From contig OY365811.1 in NCBI GenBank assembly GCA_959347315.1, positions 39,580,582 to 39,644,581 on the forward strand: DNA of 64,000 nucleotides. The letters run 5' to 3'. Origin of the DNA: Bimastos eiseni. Taxonomy: Eukaryota; Annelida; Clitellata; Crassiclitellata; Lumbricidae. This document shows positions 1 through 10,085 of this stretch, in pieces; position 1 is the first letter of the stretch; each line of letters begins with the position of its first letter. The notes under the pieces are model-generated. The model saw nothing but the letters and a program-made list of their open reading frames with translations. It was not told the origin of the DNA and did not search any database. The translations under genes were made by a program, and so were the position numbers.

Positions 1-296
1 TATATATATATGGTAGTTGATCCCTATCAAATACATACATATAATAATTGATCTCAATGGTTCCAACGTATATCGAAATCAAACGCATCGAGCGTAGATA
101 AACTGATGACGTCATCACTGCTAACGTTAACATACAATGAATACATACATCTATGCTCGGCGCAGTCCAACAGTATCCGTAGAGTAATTAGGAATTGAAT
201 ACACCGTGGAGCTGTTTTACACCAGTGGAATTACTATCCAAGTGCTATTCAACATTAAATAGCAGTCGAATAGCAGCCGTTTACCCGTTAAAGTAA

Positions 297-377
297 GTCT
301 GTCGTCTGTATGTCTGTCTGTTTTTGAAAACAACACTTATCAGATCTCTGTTTGTCTGTATGTCCATTTTCGTGGAG

Positions 378-408
<31 letters not shown>

Positions 409-409
409 A
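297..409. repeat. CTGT-type microsatellite
   Basis: Imperfect CTGT/GTCT repeats start near 297 and become an uninterrupted CTGT run at about 378-409. The open frames across it (CLSVCLSV on one strand, TDRQTDRQ on the other) are the repeat read in different frames, not a gene. Confidence 0.85.
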
Positions 410-644
410 GTGCCGCTGCCTCTTTGCAGTGCGATTTCTTGCCCAAACGTGGAATCGTAAGGATAGGCCAAGTGAACAATTATGCACAAGTATACTGTCA
501 TTGTGCACAGCCGTAATATACGCCGAGATGCCATGTATACAGCGAGGTACACCGTGTAAATGCCTGTGTCTGAACTAAGGGTATGCAATCCACTGTGGGC
601 ACGAACATTTGTTGTCAATTTTCCGTGTGACGCTTGGTTTACAG

Positions 645-704
645 AGATTAAAGCGATTGCCATTCCTCCTAAATTGGCCGATTTCAACATCAACAAAGAT
701 GAAG
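645..704 (+). CDS. Candidate internal exon, product unknown
   Basis: A stretch bounded by TTTACAG on the left and GAAG|GTTTGA on the right reads without stops, with one incoming base, as IKAIAIPPKLADFNINKDEG. The composition is protein-like and unlike the surrounding low-complexity DNA. No neighbouring exon could be joined to it, so it could equally be a chance open stretch or a relic of a mobile element. It could be a 5' exon of gene A or belong to a gene that starts outside the window. Confidence 0.22.
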
Positions 705-849
705 GTTTGAAAATCACTCTTAACCGAAATCATTAATAGTTTAAATACACAGCGTTCGACATTTAACACGAAGTGTAAGCGCTGGAAGCCTGGAACCTCC
801 TTTCCCAAGACAGGTACTGTGTAAGAGCCTTGAGGTAGTACTCAAGGCT

Positions 850-1230
850 TCAACCACAACTGCTCGGAGCCATAGACGGGCGCCTAATAAATGTTGGTAA
901 TAATTCTAACATTGTTGATCCTGCCAGCAGGAACGTATTTGACTGTCACGTGCCCTCTGTGACTGGTCCATCGGGTTTCTTGACGACGATTTGACTAAAG
1001 AAGCGGCATCGATTGTTTGCCTTATCTATTACTATAAAGTCGCTAAAGAAATATTTGGATTAATCGCTCAAAAATTCTAAGCGGAGGTAGCCAGCCTTTT
1101 CACGAGCGATATTGATTATGATATTGTTGAAGCGCTTCCGGGAGGTAACCTTTAAGGGAGCTATATAAATCTAAGTGATGAATTCGATAAGGTTGTGGTG
1201 CATGGGGAGGGTACGGATTCGATCGTTCTA
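850..1230 (+). mobile_element. Probable retroposon remnant with GCTATATAAAT tail
   Basis: Near 1155-1185 a segment ending GGGAGCTATATAAAT resembles the GCGCTATATAAAT tail found at many other places in this window (for example 36300, 56140, 61165). Upstream, about 945-1080, two overlapping plus frames are open for 20-45 codons and look protein-like, which suggests a decayed coding element. No reverse-transcriptase motif was recognised. Assignment rests on the shared tail alone. Confidence 0.3.
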
Positions 1231-1603
1231 TGCGACGGTTAGGCCTACTCTGTAATAAGGACAATGAGCAAGTTATTGCTCACAATTGCTCAGCGCCAGT
1301 GCTAGGCCATTTAATAGTGGTGTTTAGTAGTTTCGTAAAGATGATAAAGATAATTCTGAAGATTACGATAACGATTATAATAGCGATGAGGATAACGATG
1401 ACGATCATGATTATTATATTCCTATAAGTCTTGTCCCCAGTGTTCCCGACTCATACAAATCGTATAGTAGACTCTATGCGTATCTGTAATTAACTGTTAT
1501 GCTTTTGAATTTAACAGAAACACATGGCTATGGTTATACTGATAACTGTAATGATGACGATAATGATCACGCTAATAATGACTAACAATGACGATAATGA
1601 TGA

Positions 1604-1702
1604 TGATACTAATTAGGTCGCACATGATGAAGATACTAATTAGGTCGCACATGATGATGATACTAATTAGGTCGCACATGATGAAGATACTAATTAGGTC
1701 GC
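1604..1702. repeat. 27-bp minisatellite, about 3.7 copies
   Basis: The unit contains ACTAATTAGGTCGCACATGA and is repeated in tandem with only an A/T change at one position. Because 27 is a multiple of three, the minus strand reads as a nine-residue repeat (SIFIMCDLI), an artefact of the period. A reversed TATAGCGCC tail lies just downstream near 1771. Confidence 0.85.
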
Positions 1703-2967
1703 CATCAATTGAGACAATTTCTTTCCTAACGACCTCTGTATATACGTCTGCATCTGAACAGTGATTAATTATTATAGCGCCACTCACGGATGATGCTGAA
1801 TTACCCGGTTGGTCGATTCTAGTGCGCGGAGGAATTTGGTGGGATTTTCCCCGAAATTGTTCGACCGCGAGTTGCAGAGTTGGAGTCGAGTCTACAGCAG
1901 TGGTCATCTTCGTAGTTCATCGCGTGGGTGACCTTTCAGCCCGGAGGTCATTCCAAGGTGGAGTCGTCTACTAGACTGCAGCCAATGGGTTCCTATACAT
2001 CGGTAACGATCAAACGACGTTGGCTTCTATATTGGCGAGTCCGTAACTCTACGCATAACATAAGCGCCAGTGTTTCCCAAGCTGGGCGGTGCCGGGAAGC
2101 TGCTTTATAGGGTGGTATGCCACTGCTGAATAATGCTTGTACTGCCTTTTCTTTGAAATGTATGAAAAGCCACTAATGATCTATAATTGTATAGTGAGGA
2201 AGAACCATATCACACGCCTCCTCAGGGTCCATAGACTCACCTATACACGCCAGAATATATTTAAATATATAAATAAAAGCATGTACTTAAATATATATAT
2301 ATATAACAGCGTACATTTAAATATATATATAAGCATATTTTTAATTTTATACATATGTATATATATATATATCTGTGCGTGTGTGCATATGTGTGTGTGG
2401 GACGTGGCTTTATGTGGGTAAAGATAAATTGTGCTATAGTTTATTACTATGTAATGTAGTTTGAACAGGCTTGTTCTCTGCGCATCTTCGTTGTGGGTCT
2501 AATCACAGCCGACTATGGAGCGTTGAGCCTGTCCCTCTGTAGGCCTAGTGATGGCCTTTAGCTATATATGCACACACGAGAGGCCTAAACGACGAGCAAG
2601 GCGACATCCGGGAACTTAATCATACACTTTCTGTTCTGCTTCGTCGATGATGTATATACCAGTCTATACCGAATTTATACAGTTCAGTTGATGCTTGAAC
2701 ACTGAAGAATAAAGACTTTCAGTGTGAAACTAATGGAGCTATAGAAGTGGCGGTTACAGGTATACTACTTGGCGATTACATACCCAACGCTGCACCGCGT
2801 CTCTGGAACGATCTGTCTCCTGAATTCCATACTTTATCTGTTTCCTACGTTTGTGTTAGGTTGATTTAAGAGGTATATATATATATATATATATATATAG
2901 TGTATATAGACCTATTTTGTTTCTCCTGCAGACTTAAAAAGGGGGTTGGCTTTGTTTCTCCTGTAGA

Positions 2968-3239
2968 CATCGATGGAAATTTCATCTGCGGTTGGTGCTG
3001 TCGGATCTGAACCCGATCCTAAAGACCCTGAACTGAATGACTTCAACCTTGACCTCTGGGAAGTGGTGAACGCCCTGAGGCGGAAAGGATTCACCAGACT
3101 GACGAATCGATTCGGTTGGTTGACATCCATAGGATGCATGCATTTCTACGGGTACCATGAATACGGCCTATTATGGGCTGGACGCTGGCATACTAGAGGA
3201 TTATATTATGACACTAGTCACAGCCGTGTTATGCAATAG
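2968..3239 (+). CDS. Candidate exon or small ORF, product unknown
   Basis: After a TTTCTCCTGTAG acceptor-like site the plus strand is open from an ATG at 2973 to a TAG at 3237. The first part (EPDPKDPELNDFNLDLWEVV, then ALRRKGF) is acidic then basic and protein-like. The second half, after a possible donor at TACGG|GTACCA (about 3168), looks less so. Its phase does not fit the first exon of gene A as drawn. Two near-identical copies of the acceptor lie 33 bp apart (TTTGTTTCTCCTGCAGAC at 2918, TTTGTTTCTCCTGTAGAC at 2951). It is not assigned to any family. Confidence 0.25.
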
Positions 3240-3354
3240 TTTGCTATTGTTTAATGACGCCGCGTCGCCCTCCTGCATTCTGTGAACCCATGACTTAACC
3301 ACAATTGTTTGTATGTTGACCAATGAGTACCACTTCCCAGAGGTCAAGGCTGAA
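3042..3354. repeat. 26-nt inverted repeat, arms 260 nt apart
   Basis: TTCAACCTTGACCTCTGGGA and the six bases after it (3042-3067) recur as the reverse complement at 3329-3354 with one mismatch. The left arm lies in the candidate exon at 2968. The right arm is flanked by short palindromic CAATGAG words. It may be an inverted partial duplication of the exon or part of a fold-back element. Confidence 0.7.
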
Positions 3355-3444
3355 CTCACTCAATGAGAGACTGTTTGACACCTCTTTAATAATTGTCATG
3401 AACTTGTAAGTCGCTGCGTTTTTGACAGCGACATTTTCTTTTTC

Positions 3445-3610
3445 TCAATAAACGAAGATACACACATGCTAATTAGTCACTTTCTTGCTGAATGATAAAA
3501 AATGAGTGTAAATAAGAGCCGACTTTAAGGAATGGTGCACTGTTGCCGAATTTGTGTTTTGATGAATGCTGCGGTTTGCCAGCCTGGCGTGTTCAATAAA
3601 CGAAGATACA
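3445..3610. repeat. 18-bp direct repeat
   Basis: TCAATAAACGAAGATACA occurs at 3445-3462 and again, exactly, at 3593-3610. The spacing and lack of similarity between the copies suggest a dispersed repeat edge or a target duplication, but no element ends were recognised. Confidence 0.6.
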
Positions 3611-3727
3611 TAATTATGGAATGTGGAATGGACCCCATAATCTTCCCCGTTGCATATATATCTCTGCCTGGGTGATTAATGATAATGCATACTTTACGGT
3701 TCCGTGCTTTCTCATCCAGGCGTGTCC

Positions 3728-4344
3728 ATGGAACTGGAGGAGGCGTGCGACATGGTTCTTCCGATTCTTCAGGCAGCCAAAAAATCTTCAGAATCCGGAG
3801 AAGAAGAAACGAGAGAATTAGGTCTGTTGTACAATTCAAATTGACATATAAACTTCACAGACCATTCTGCACATTTAACAACCTCTGACTCTCTGGACAT
3901 GCTATGGTACTTGGTGCATTTTGTACATAGTGTACCTTACAAGCAGATCCGAGGGCACAGGGTGCAATAACCCTATTCTAAACGTAGATATGAAAGAAGG
4001 AGTGGCTCAACCATTCCTGTATTTAAGCTGTACCTTCGTTAGCCTTCGTGGTTAGTTCTCAGCACCCAGTTGTCACTCCTGTAAGTTCTTAAGCCATTGA
4101 GTTAAATAAAATCATAGTATCTGGTGCCTTGTATTTTTTGTACTCGATAGTGATCGTAATCAAATGTTCATATAGCGCCACTTTTAGTCAGTGTCGTATG
4201 CTTACTTAACTGATCAGAAGTTGAGAACGAATAGTTGGGCATAAAGTTTGAGGTGGACAATTCCAGCTGGAGGGAGGAACGCCAGGGAGGATACTGGTTT
4301 AAAGTAGTGGACCCTGAAGTATAGTGGAGCATACACATGTACGC

Positions 4345-4381
<37 letters not shown>

Positions 4382-4993
4382 AATATGATTTCTTCGAACT
4401 ATGAAGAAATGTGTTCTCAAGTACTTAAATTTGATTCGCATTTCTGAAGCCATTTGAAGAAGTTGTGGTTGTTGTCATTCAAGATTTGGACGTTGAATCC
4501 AACTACGCTCAGATGAAACGGAAATTAGTGGAACAGAATTCCATCATCGAAGCGCTCAAGGTGAGCGTCCTTCCTTCTGATATATTATACAGTTATGCAT
4601 CAATAAATTGTTTCTATAGCGCCTGTGTTTGATGGACGAGACGCGAATTGGTGGCGCATCAAACCCAATTCGTTTTCGGATCAGAATTCAGGTACATGAT
4701 CTGGCCACTGATGGATATGTATGTATGCATATGTATGTATATATATATATGCAATCTGAAGCGACGTTGCTGAGCGATGTATACAGTATGCCAGCAATAG
4801 CACAGGGAGTTAATGCGATGTAATAATGCGAATTGTAATCATTACAAGACTGTTCTCTTACGTCTGGCCTGGGTTGAAATCCTGAAGAAGCGCTGGTTAT
4901 ATGCTTTCTGATTGATTGGTTGAATGGATGGGTGGGTGGTTGCCGGACTGACTGGCTGACCAACCGACCGACTGATCGACCAACCGACCGACT

Positions 4994-5031
<38 letters not shown>

Positions 5032-8000
5032 TCTAAACACCATACTTCATTGAATTACATACCAGCGAATTAACATTAACTTCGGCGATTTGTGCAGTTC
5101 AAAAGTGGAAATGTGCAAACAACGAAATTTTAAAGTAAATTGTCTGCTGATAATTGTCTCGTTGGTTTAGAAATTAGCATAGGAATGTTTAATATTTTAT
5201 TCTTATCCCCAATGCGTTCTGTTCGTGGGCTTTTTTCGTGTTAAAAGAAAAATAATAATGTTCCGCCTTGCAGTATAGCCTATTGAACGAATTGCGTTGA
5301 GCACAAGAGGCGTTAGAAGGTTCCACACCGCTACATCGCAATTGTTGCTTCAGTTGTAATCGAAGATTTATGAAGCACCTTTCGATAATTCGGAGGCATT
5401 TTGTCGTGTGGAACTGATGTTTGATTCTGGATTATTCGGGCTGCAGGAGGAGAATCGAGTGCTGGGTCTGAGGGTCGGGAGTCTGGAAGCAGCCGTGAAG
5501 GATGCTATGAGACGGGAATCTGCCGCTTCCGACCAAATGGCGATCGAAAGGAAGGCGAAGGAGGAGCTAAGAGCGATGCATCAGGTCAAGGATCTCGAAC
5601 TGTTGAGGAAGATCAAAAGATTCAACACATCACTCGAGGTTTATTCTCTCTCTTTCTTCCTCTCTTTCTCTCTTTCTCTGTCTGTCTGTATGTATGTCTG
5701 TCTGTGTCTGCTGTCTGTTTTTCTGTCTCTCTCTATCTCTCTCTCTCTCTCTTTTAATCCGTATCAAAGGTCTTCCTCTGTCTGTCTCAGACTGTCTGTC
5801 TGCCTGTCTGGCCGTCGGTCTGTCTGCATCTGTCTGCATCTGTCTGCATCTGTCTGCATCTGTCTGCATCTGTCTGCATCTGTCTGCATCTGTCTGCATC
5901 TGTCTGCATCTGTCATCTGTATAGCAAGTCTTCTATACCACGATCAATTTCTATTCTTTGTCCCTCTTCATCCATAGCAATAGTAACACCACACTCGCTA
6001 CATAAACATCACATTGCACTCAAAACTACATAAACATCACTACGTAGTATTGCGCTACAGTACACAATTTTATTCAGGTTCACATATACGCTTTCACATA
6101 TACGCTTTCACATATACGCTTTCACATATACGCTTTCAGATATATGCTTTCACATATACGCTTTCACATATACGCTTTCACATATACGCTTTCACATATA
6201 CGCTTTCACATATACGATTTCACATATACGCTTTCACATATACGCTTTCACATATACGATTTCACATATACGCTTTCACATATACGATTTCACATATACG
6301 CTTTCACATATACGCTTTCACATAATACGCTTTCACATATACGCTTTCACATATACGCTTTCACATATACGCTTTCACATATACGCTTTCACATATACGA
6401 TTTCACATATACGCTTTCACATATACGCTTTCACATATACGATTTCACATATACGCTTTCACATATACGCGCATGTACGCAGCATCACGCAATTCTATTT
6501 GAATGAGGTTACTATGTGCTATGTTACACTATAGGTTGACCTGATGCCGCGGGGTTACAGGAATCATTCTCCCTCGGATGGAAGTCTGGAGAGTTTGACG
6601 TCGTCCAGGCACAGTCTATCACCGCGTGGACCTGCTCCTGAAAACGTCACTCCTGTCCTTGGTCCATCTTCCTTGGTGGCTGACAGGATGAAGGGGAGAA
6701 CAGATCTGAACGACAGGAGGTCAGGTACGGTACAGACCCGGAAGACGAATAAAGATCGGGCACCGAAGACAGCAGCTCGGATCAGTTGTGAGAATGTTGA
6801 GAGAGAATTTCGGAGTGGTTCAAGCAGGGAGGACGTTGAGAATAGATCTCGTGACGGATTTCGGAACAGTTCTGAGAAAGCAAGGAATCTGTGTCGGAAT
6901 GGTGCTCGTAATGCCGTTACTGGATTCCAGAAGAGTTCTGCGAACATCGAAAATCTGTCTCGCAAGGGTTACTGCAATGCCGAAAATGCGCTTCGGAGAG
7001 GTTCTGAGGACACAGAAAATCTGTCTCGAAATGGTTCTTGTAATGCCGAAAATGCGATTCTGTATGGATCTGAGAATGCCGAAGAGATGATCCATGCTGT
7101 GTTTTGCAACCCCGACCATCTGGCCCCGAATGATTCTGAGGATGCCAGAAGTCTGTCTCGGGATGGTTTTCATCTTGCCGATATTGGATCCCGGAGTAGT
7201 TCAAAAAACACGGAAAGTCTGTCTCAGAGGAATTTTTCTGAGACGGTCGATAATGGATTTCAGAATCAATTGAGGGATGATGGAGATGAGAAGGGATCGC
7301 GATGTGTATTGAAGAACGATGTCCTTCTCAGTGGAACCGAAGTGGAACTTGCCGAAGCACACAGCAGTCTCCAGCTTCTTCCACTGAACGAGTGTTCGTC
7401 TGAATTCAACCTCGAGGAGGAACTCACTCGAACTGTGCATGCCAAAGTCAAGGACTGCTCGACCATGGCCAAGAACTGCCCCGCCAGGGTCAGGAAATAT
7501 CCTGCCAAGGTCAGGGACTGTCCGGACAAGGTAAACAACTTATCTAATAAGGTAACGGCTGACGAACAACGCAAAAGAAGTAGTAAGGGCACTTGCAAAC
7601 CAACCAAGGTCACTTATAGCCCTCGCAAGGTCACTTACTGCCGGACCAAGGTGAAATACAGTTCTATCATTATCGAAAAGAATACAAGCAAGATGAAGGT
7701 AAAGCCGAGATTCGAATCTTACGTAGCAAGCTCCTCGACTGGAGTTCGGCTTCTTGACAAGCCTTCACTGCGTAAATCGGATGTTCGCAAAGAGGAAACC
7801 CAGAGGGTGGGAATACCGGATATCACCCAAGAACAGAGCACTAGAACCAGAAAAGAGAAACTCGATGACGTCAGATCGGTCGTCGCCAATCGCCAAATAA
7901 CGTCATGTTCGTTAAGTCCAATGGTAGGCAATTCTTTTAAGACCACGCACTTGCCTAAGAAAAAGCCTCACTGCGATGCCACGCCTTCTATGGTCACGTG

Positions 8001-9078
8001 TGTCTTTGAGGAAACGCCTTCCTCGCAGACTACGCCTTCTGCACAAGCCACGGATAACTCAAGAGCAACACCTTCCTCACAGGCCACACCTTCCTTTAGA
8101 ATCACACCCATATCTAAGATCACATATCTCGGGGAGGTCAGGTCTCTCGCTGTGACCCCGTACACATCTGAGACCATGCCTTCTACGGACACGCTTTGTA
8201 TCAGTACGCCTTCCTCCGATTACCAACCTTCCTGCGAGACCACACCTAGCAGAGGAAACGTTAATAGTTCTGACATCTCGGACACATCGTTGACAGAAGG
8301 AAACAGTCCAGCAGGTCAAGCATTAGGTTGCCAAGGAGGAGTGGCGCCTGGAGGAGCCGGAAAATGCGTGCAGATTTCTAAGAAAGCCGAAGTCATCGAC
8401 AAAACGTTGGCATCCAATCCAAGGAAAGCGCCGAGACCTGGAAACACCAGATCGCTAACGACCACCACTTTGGGTACGCCAAAGTCTGTTCGAAGTCCGA
8501 AGAAAGGCACTCCTCATCTGTACGCCCGTCTTCCGAAATCAGACATACGATGGACGGATCGCTCAGGCGGAACCGATCCAGTTCAACGAACCCCGAAGCG
8601 CCCAAAGTCTCCTGCAAAACCCTTTAGGAAGGTTTCGGCGTCACCGAGCCGCTCGTACACAAAACAAAAGCCTAAAGACGGCACTTCGCCGCTCAAGAAA
8701 AATGCAGAAGGTTTCCCTGCGGCAGACGCATCCAACCGTTCCGACGACACAATTCCACCGCGTCCCAGTGAATATGACGACGCAAGCGAGGATCTAGACG
8801 TACCCGCGTCCATTGCTGATCCCAACTCTTTTACCGAGGTTCTTTGTCTGGGCAGCGGAAAGCAGCCCAGTGAAGTCAACACGCCGGAACCGGTCTTGTT
8901 GTCACCACGATCCAAGCGGGTACTCTTCCAGTCAAGCACGAACGAAAGCCACGCCAAACAGACCCAGTTAGTCCTGCGAAAAGATGGCCCGGTCAGTCCT
9001 CGAATGGCCAAGAACTCTGTAGAGGAACAACGCCCGGAGCCAACTAAAAACTGTGCAAAATCACGCGCTTACACATGA
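3728..9078 (+). CDS. Gene A: orphan coiled-coil and low-complexity protein, 4 exons
   Basis: Four exons join in phase: 3728-3821 (ATG at 3728, after an acceptor at 3719), 4484-4560 (donor GTGAGC), 5447-5638, and 6535-9078 with a TGA stop. The total is 2907 nt, divisible by three, giving 968 residues. Residues 1-121 are rich in Glu, Lys, Leu and Arg with heptad spacing (KRKLVEQNSIIEALKEENRV is the clearest run) and probably form a coiled coil. The rest is a long, mostly disordered Ser/Thr/Lys-rich tail with three internal repeats. There is no signal peptide or membrane segment and no recognised enzymatic motif. Donors at 3822 (GTCTGT) and 5639 (GTTTAT) are weak, so those borders are less certain. 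Family not recognised; a cytoskeletal or scaffold role would be a guess. An AATAAA lies 212 bp after the stop. Confidence 0.7.
4345..4376. repeat. TA dinucleotide microsatellite in gene A intron 1
   Basis: About 30 bp of TA repeat inside the first intron of gene A. A reversed TATAGCGCCAC retroposon tail lies upstream near 4170, and another TATAGCGCC lies near 4615 in intron 2. Confidence 0.8.
4905..5030. repeat. GACTGACC/GGTTGATT tetra-octamer repeat followed by TA run
   Basis: Degenerate GGTT/GACT/GACC repeats (CCAACCGACCGACTGA occurs twice) run directly into about 34 bp of TA in gene A intron 2. The rest of that intron (4561-5446) holds nothing else recognised apart from a short TA-rich patch near 4735. 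Confidence 0.75.
5639..5913. repeat. CT/CTGT tract and 10-bp minisatellite in gene A intron 3
   Basis: Directly after the exon 3 donor comes about 115 bp of CT and CTGT repeat. After a short unique piece there are about ten near-perfect copies of TGTCTGCATC (about 5818-5913). Open frames here (ASVCICLHLS) only reflect the 10-bp period. Confidence 0.9.
6079..6470. repeat. 14-bp minisatellite, about 28 copies
   Basis: CACATATACGCTTT is repeated in tandem for about 390 bp. Variant units CACATATACGATTT occur at irregular intervals, and there is one deletion copy near 6325. It fills the 3' half of gene A intron 3 up to 65 bp before the acceptor of the last exon. The long frames (HIRFHIYAFTYTLS) are the repeat read out of phase and are not genes. 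Confidence 0.95.
6535..9078 (+). CDS. Gene A terminal exon with three internal protein repeats
   Basis: The exon begins after CACTATAG with GTT GAC CTG ATG, so the ATG at 6544 is internal in this model rather than the start. Residues about 205-360 (protein numbering) contain a degenerate repeat of roughly 20-24 residues built on SEDTENLSRNGSCNAENA. Residues 423-463 carry a seven-residue repeat around CPAKVRD. Residues 600-695 are a TPSSQATPS-type Thr/Pro/Ser tract. The C-terminal part is basic with SPR, SPK and TPK words that could be proline-directed phosphorylation sites. It is one open frame of 848 codons, too long to be chance, and its codon use is clearly coding. No homologue is recognised. 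Confidence 0.85.
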   Translation, partial: VDLMPRGYRNHSPSDGSLESLTSSRHSLSPRGPAPENVTPVLGPSSLVADRMKGRTDLNDRRSGTVQTRKTNKDRAPKTAARISCENVEREFRSGSSREDVENRSRDGFRNSSEKARNLCRNGARNAVTGFQKSSANIENLSRKGYCNAENALRRGSEDTENLSRNGSCNAENAILYGSENAEEMIHAVFCNPDHLAPNDSEDARSLSRDGFHLADIGSRSSSKNTESLSQRNFSETVDNGFQNQLRDDGDEKGSRCVLKNDVLLSGTEVELAEAHSSLQLLPLNECSSEFNLEEELTRTVHAKVKDCSTMAKNCPARVRKYPAKVRDCPDKVNNLSNKVTADEQRKRSSKGTCKPTKVTYSPRKVTYCRTKVKYSSIIIEKNTSKMKVKPRFESYVASSSTGVRLLDKPSLRKSDVRKEETQRVGIPDITQEQSTRTRKEKLDDVRSVVANRQITSCSLSPMVGNSFKTTHLPKKKPHCDATPSMVTCVFEETPSSQTTPSAQATDNSRATPSSQATPSFRITPISKITYLGEVRSLAVTPYTSETMPSTDTLCISTPSSDYQPSCETTPSRGNVNSSDISDTSLTEGNSPAGQALGCQGGVAPGGAGKCVQISKKAEVIDKTLASNPRKAPRPGNTRSLTTTTLGTPKSVRSPKKGTPHLYARLPKSDIRWTDRSGGTDPVQRTPKRPKSPAKPFRKVSASPSRSYTKQKPKDGTSPLKKNAEGFPAADASNRSDDTIPPRPSEYDDASEDLDVPASIADPNSFTEVLCLGSGKQPSEVNTPEPVLLSPRSKRVLFQSSTNESHAKQTQLVLRKDGPVSPRMAKNSVEEQRPEPTKNCAKSRAYT

Positions 9079-9289
9079 CAATAATCTCTGTATTATATGC
9101 GATGCCACTCGAGCGGATAATTTTCTTCACGTTATCTCTGCTACGCTAGACTTTACGAATTGCAATTGCGTGCACTTTAGCTATTTTTACTGGTATCGGG
9201 CCTAATGTTATTTCTCGCTGATTTTAAAACCTTTCCTTTTGGTTACTAGCGTAAGCAGGTATTTAAATATGTACAGATACTTCCAAACC

Positions 9290-9295
9290 AATAAA
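9290..9295 (+). terminator. Poly(A) signal of gene A
   Basis: AATAAA lies 212 bp downstream of the gene A stop, in an AT-rich 3' region that shows no further open frame. The sequence after it becomes GT/T-rich, as expected of a cleavage region. Confidence 0.65.
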
Positions 9296-9692
9296 CAAGT
9301 TAAAGTTAAAGTAAAAAAACATGGTTTTTCGGGACCCTCTTTTTTTTACTCTGATGTCTGTCAAAGTTTGATACGTTGCATTGTCGTGTAGGTCTGAAAT
9401 CTTTGCAAAATTTAAGCTCTGTAGGTCAACGGAAACATAGGAGCCGTCCAGGGGAGGAGGTCACACATTTGTGACGATGTGTGACGAAGGGAGGGATTAA
9501 TAACATTGTGATAAAACGTGTACTGCCTTAGGCGTGTAGGCCTATGATGATCTTATAATATCATAGGAGGCCTGCAGTGATCCAACAGCGTTGGTAACGG
9601 AATGCCACGTTAACTACACAAAATACAGCCATAAATTTACATTTAAGCACAGAGCTACAGTGGGTCAAGCTTATAGCTTTTGTAGGCCTACA

Positions 9693-9842
9693 GATGGGTA
9701 TATATATATATATATTTATATATATATTTATATATATATTTATATATATATTTATATATATATATTTATATATATATTTATATATATATATTTATATATA
9801 TATATTTATATATATATATTTATATATATATATATATATATA
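9693..9842. repeat. TA/TATATT microsatellite
   Basis: About 150 bp of TATATATATT-type repeat directly abutting the 5' edge of the G/C-run dispersed repeat at 9843. Confidence 0.95.
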
Positions 9843-10085
9843 TCAGGGGTGTAACAAGCGGGGGGCACCCGCCCCCCCCCCCCGTTTCAAAACGGGGGGG
9901 GGGGCAAAACCTCCCAGTTTTAGTGCTCAGTGCCCCCATGTGCCCCCAAATCGGTTCTCTTTTATGTTTATCCAATGGCGTTTTAAGATTACCTTTGTTA
10001 AAATAATTTGTGCCACCCCCTCCCATTTTTAAAATTTGGGGGGGGCAAAATTCAAAAAGTGGGGGGCAAAAAAAAATTCCCTTCG
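9843..10085 (+). mobile_element. Dispersed repeat with CAGGGGTGTAACAAGCG end, copy 1
   Basis: The segment starts CAGGGGTGTAACAAGCGG, passes through a long C-run/G-run palindrome around GTTTCAAAAC, then a CCCAGTTTTAGTGCTCA word and more G-runs. A second copy in the opposite orientation lies at 59001-59136, ending CGCTTGTTACACCCCTG. The CAGGGG terminus resembles hAT-type ends, but the other end and a target duplication were not found. Confidence 0.7.

Noticed and set aside
5818..5913. CRISPR-like regular array
   Set aside because: The repeats are directly adjacent with no spacers; this is a minisatellite in a eukaryotic intron.
6014..6506. Plus frames of 100-120 codons (HIRFHIYAFTYTLS)
   Set aside because: 14-bp minisatellite inside an intron; frames rotate with the period.
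6564..9011. Minus-strand frames opposite gene A
   Set aside because: Shadows of a strongly coding plus frame, with repeat-derived composition.
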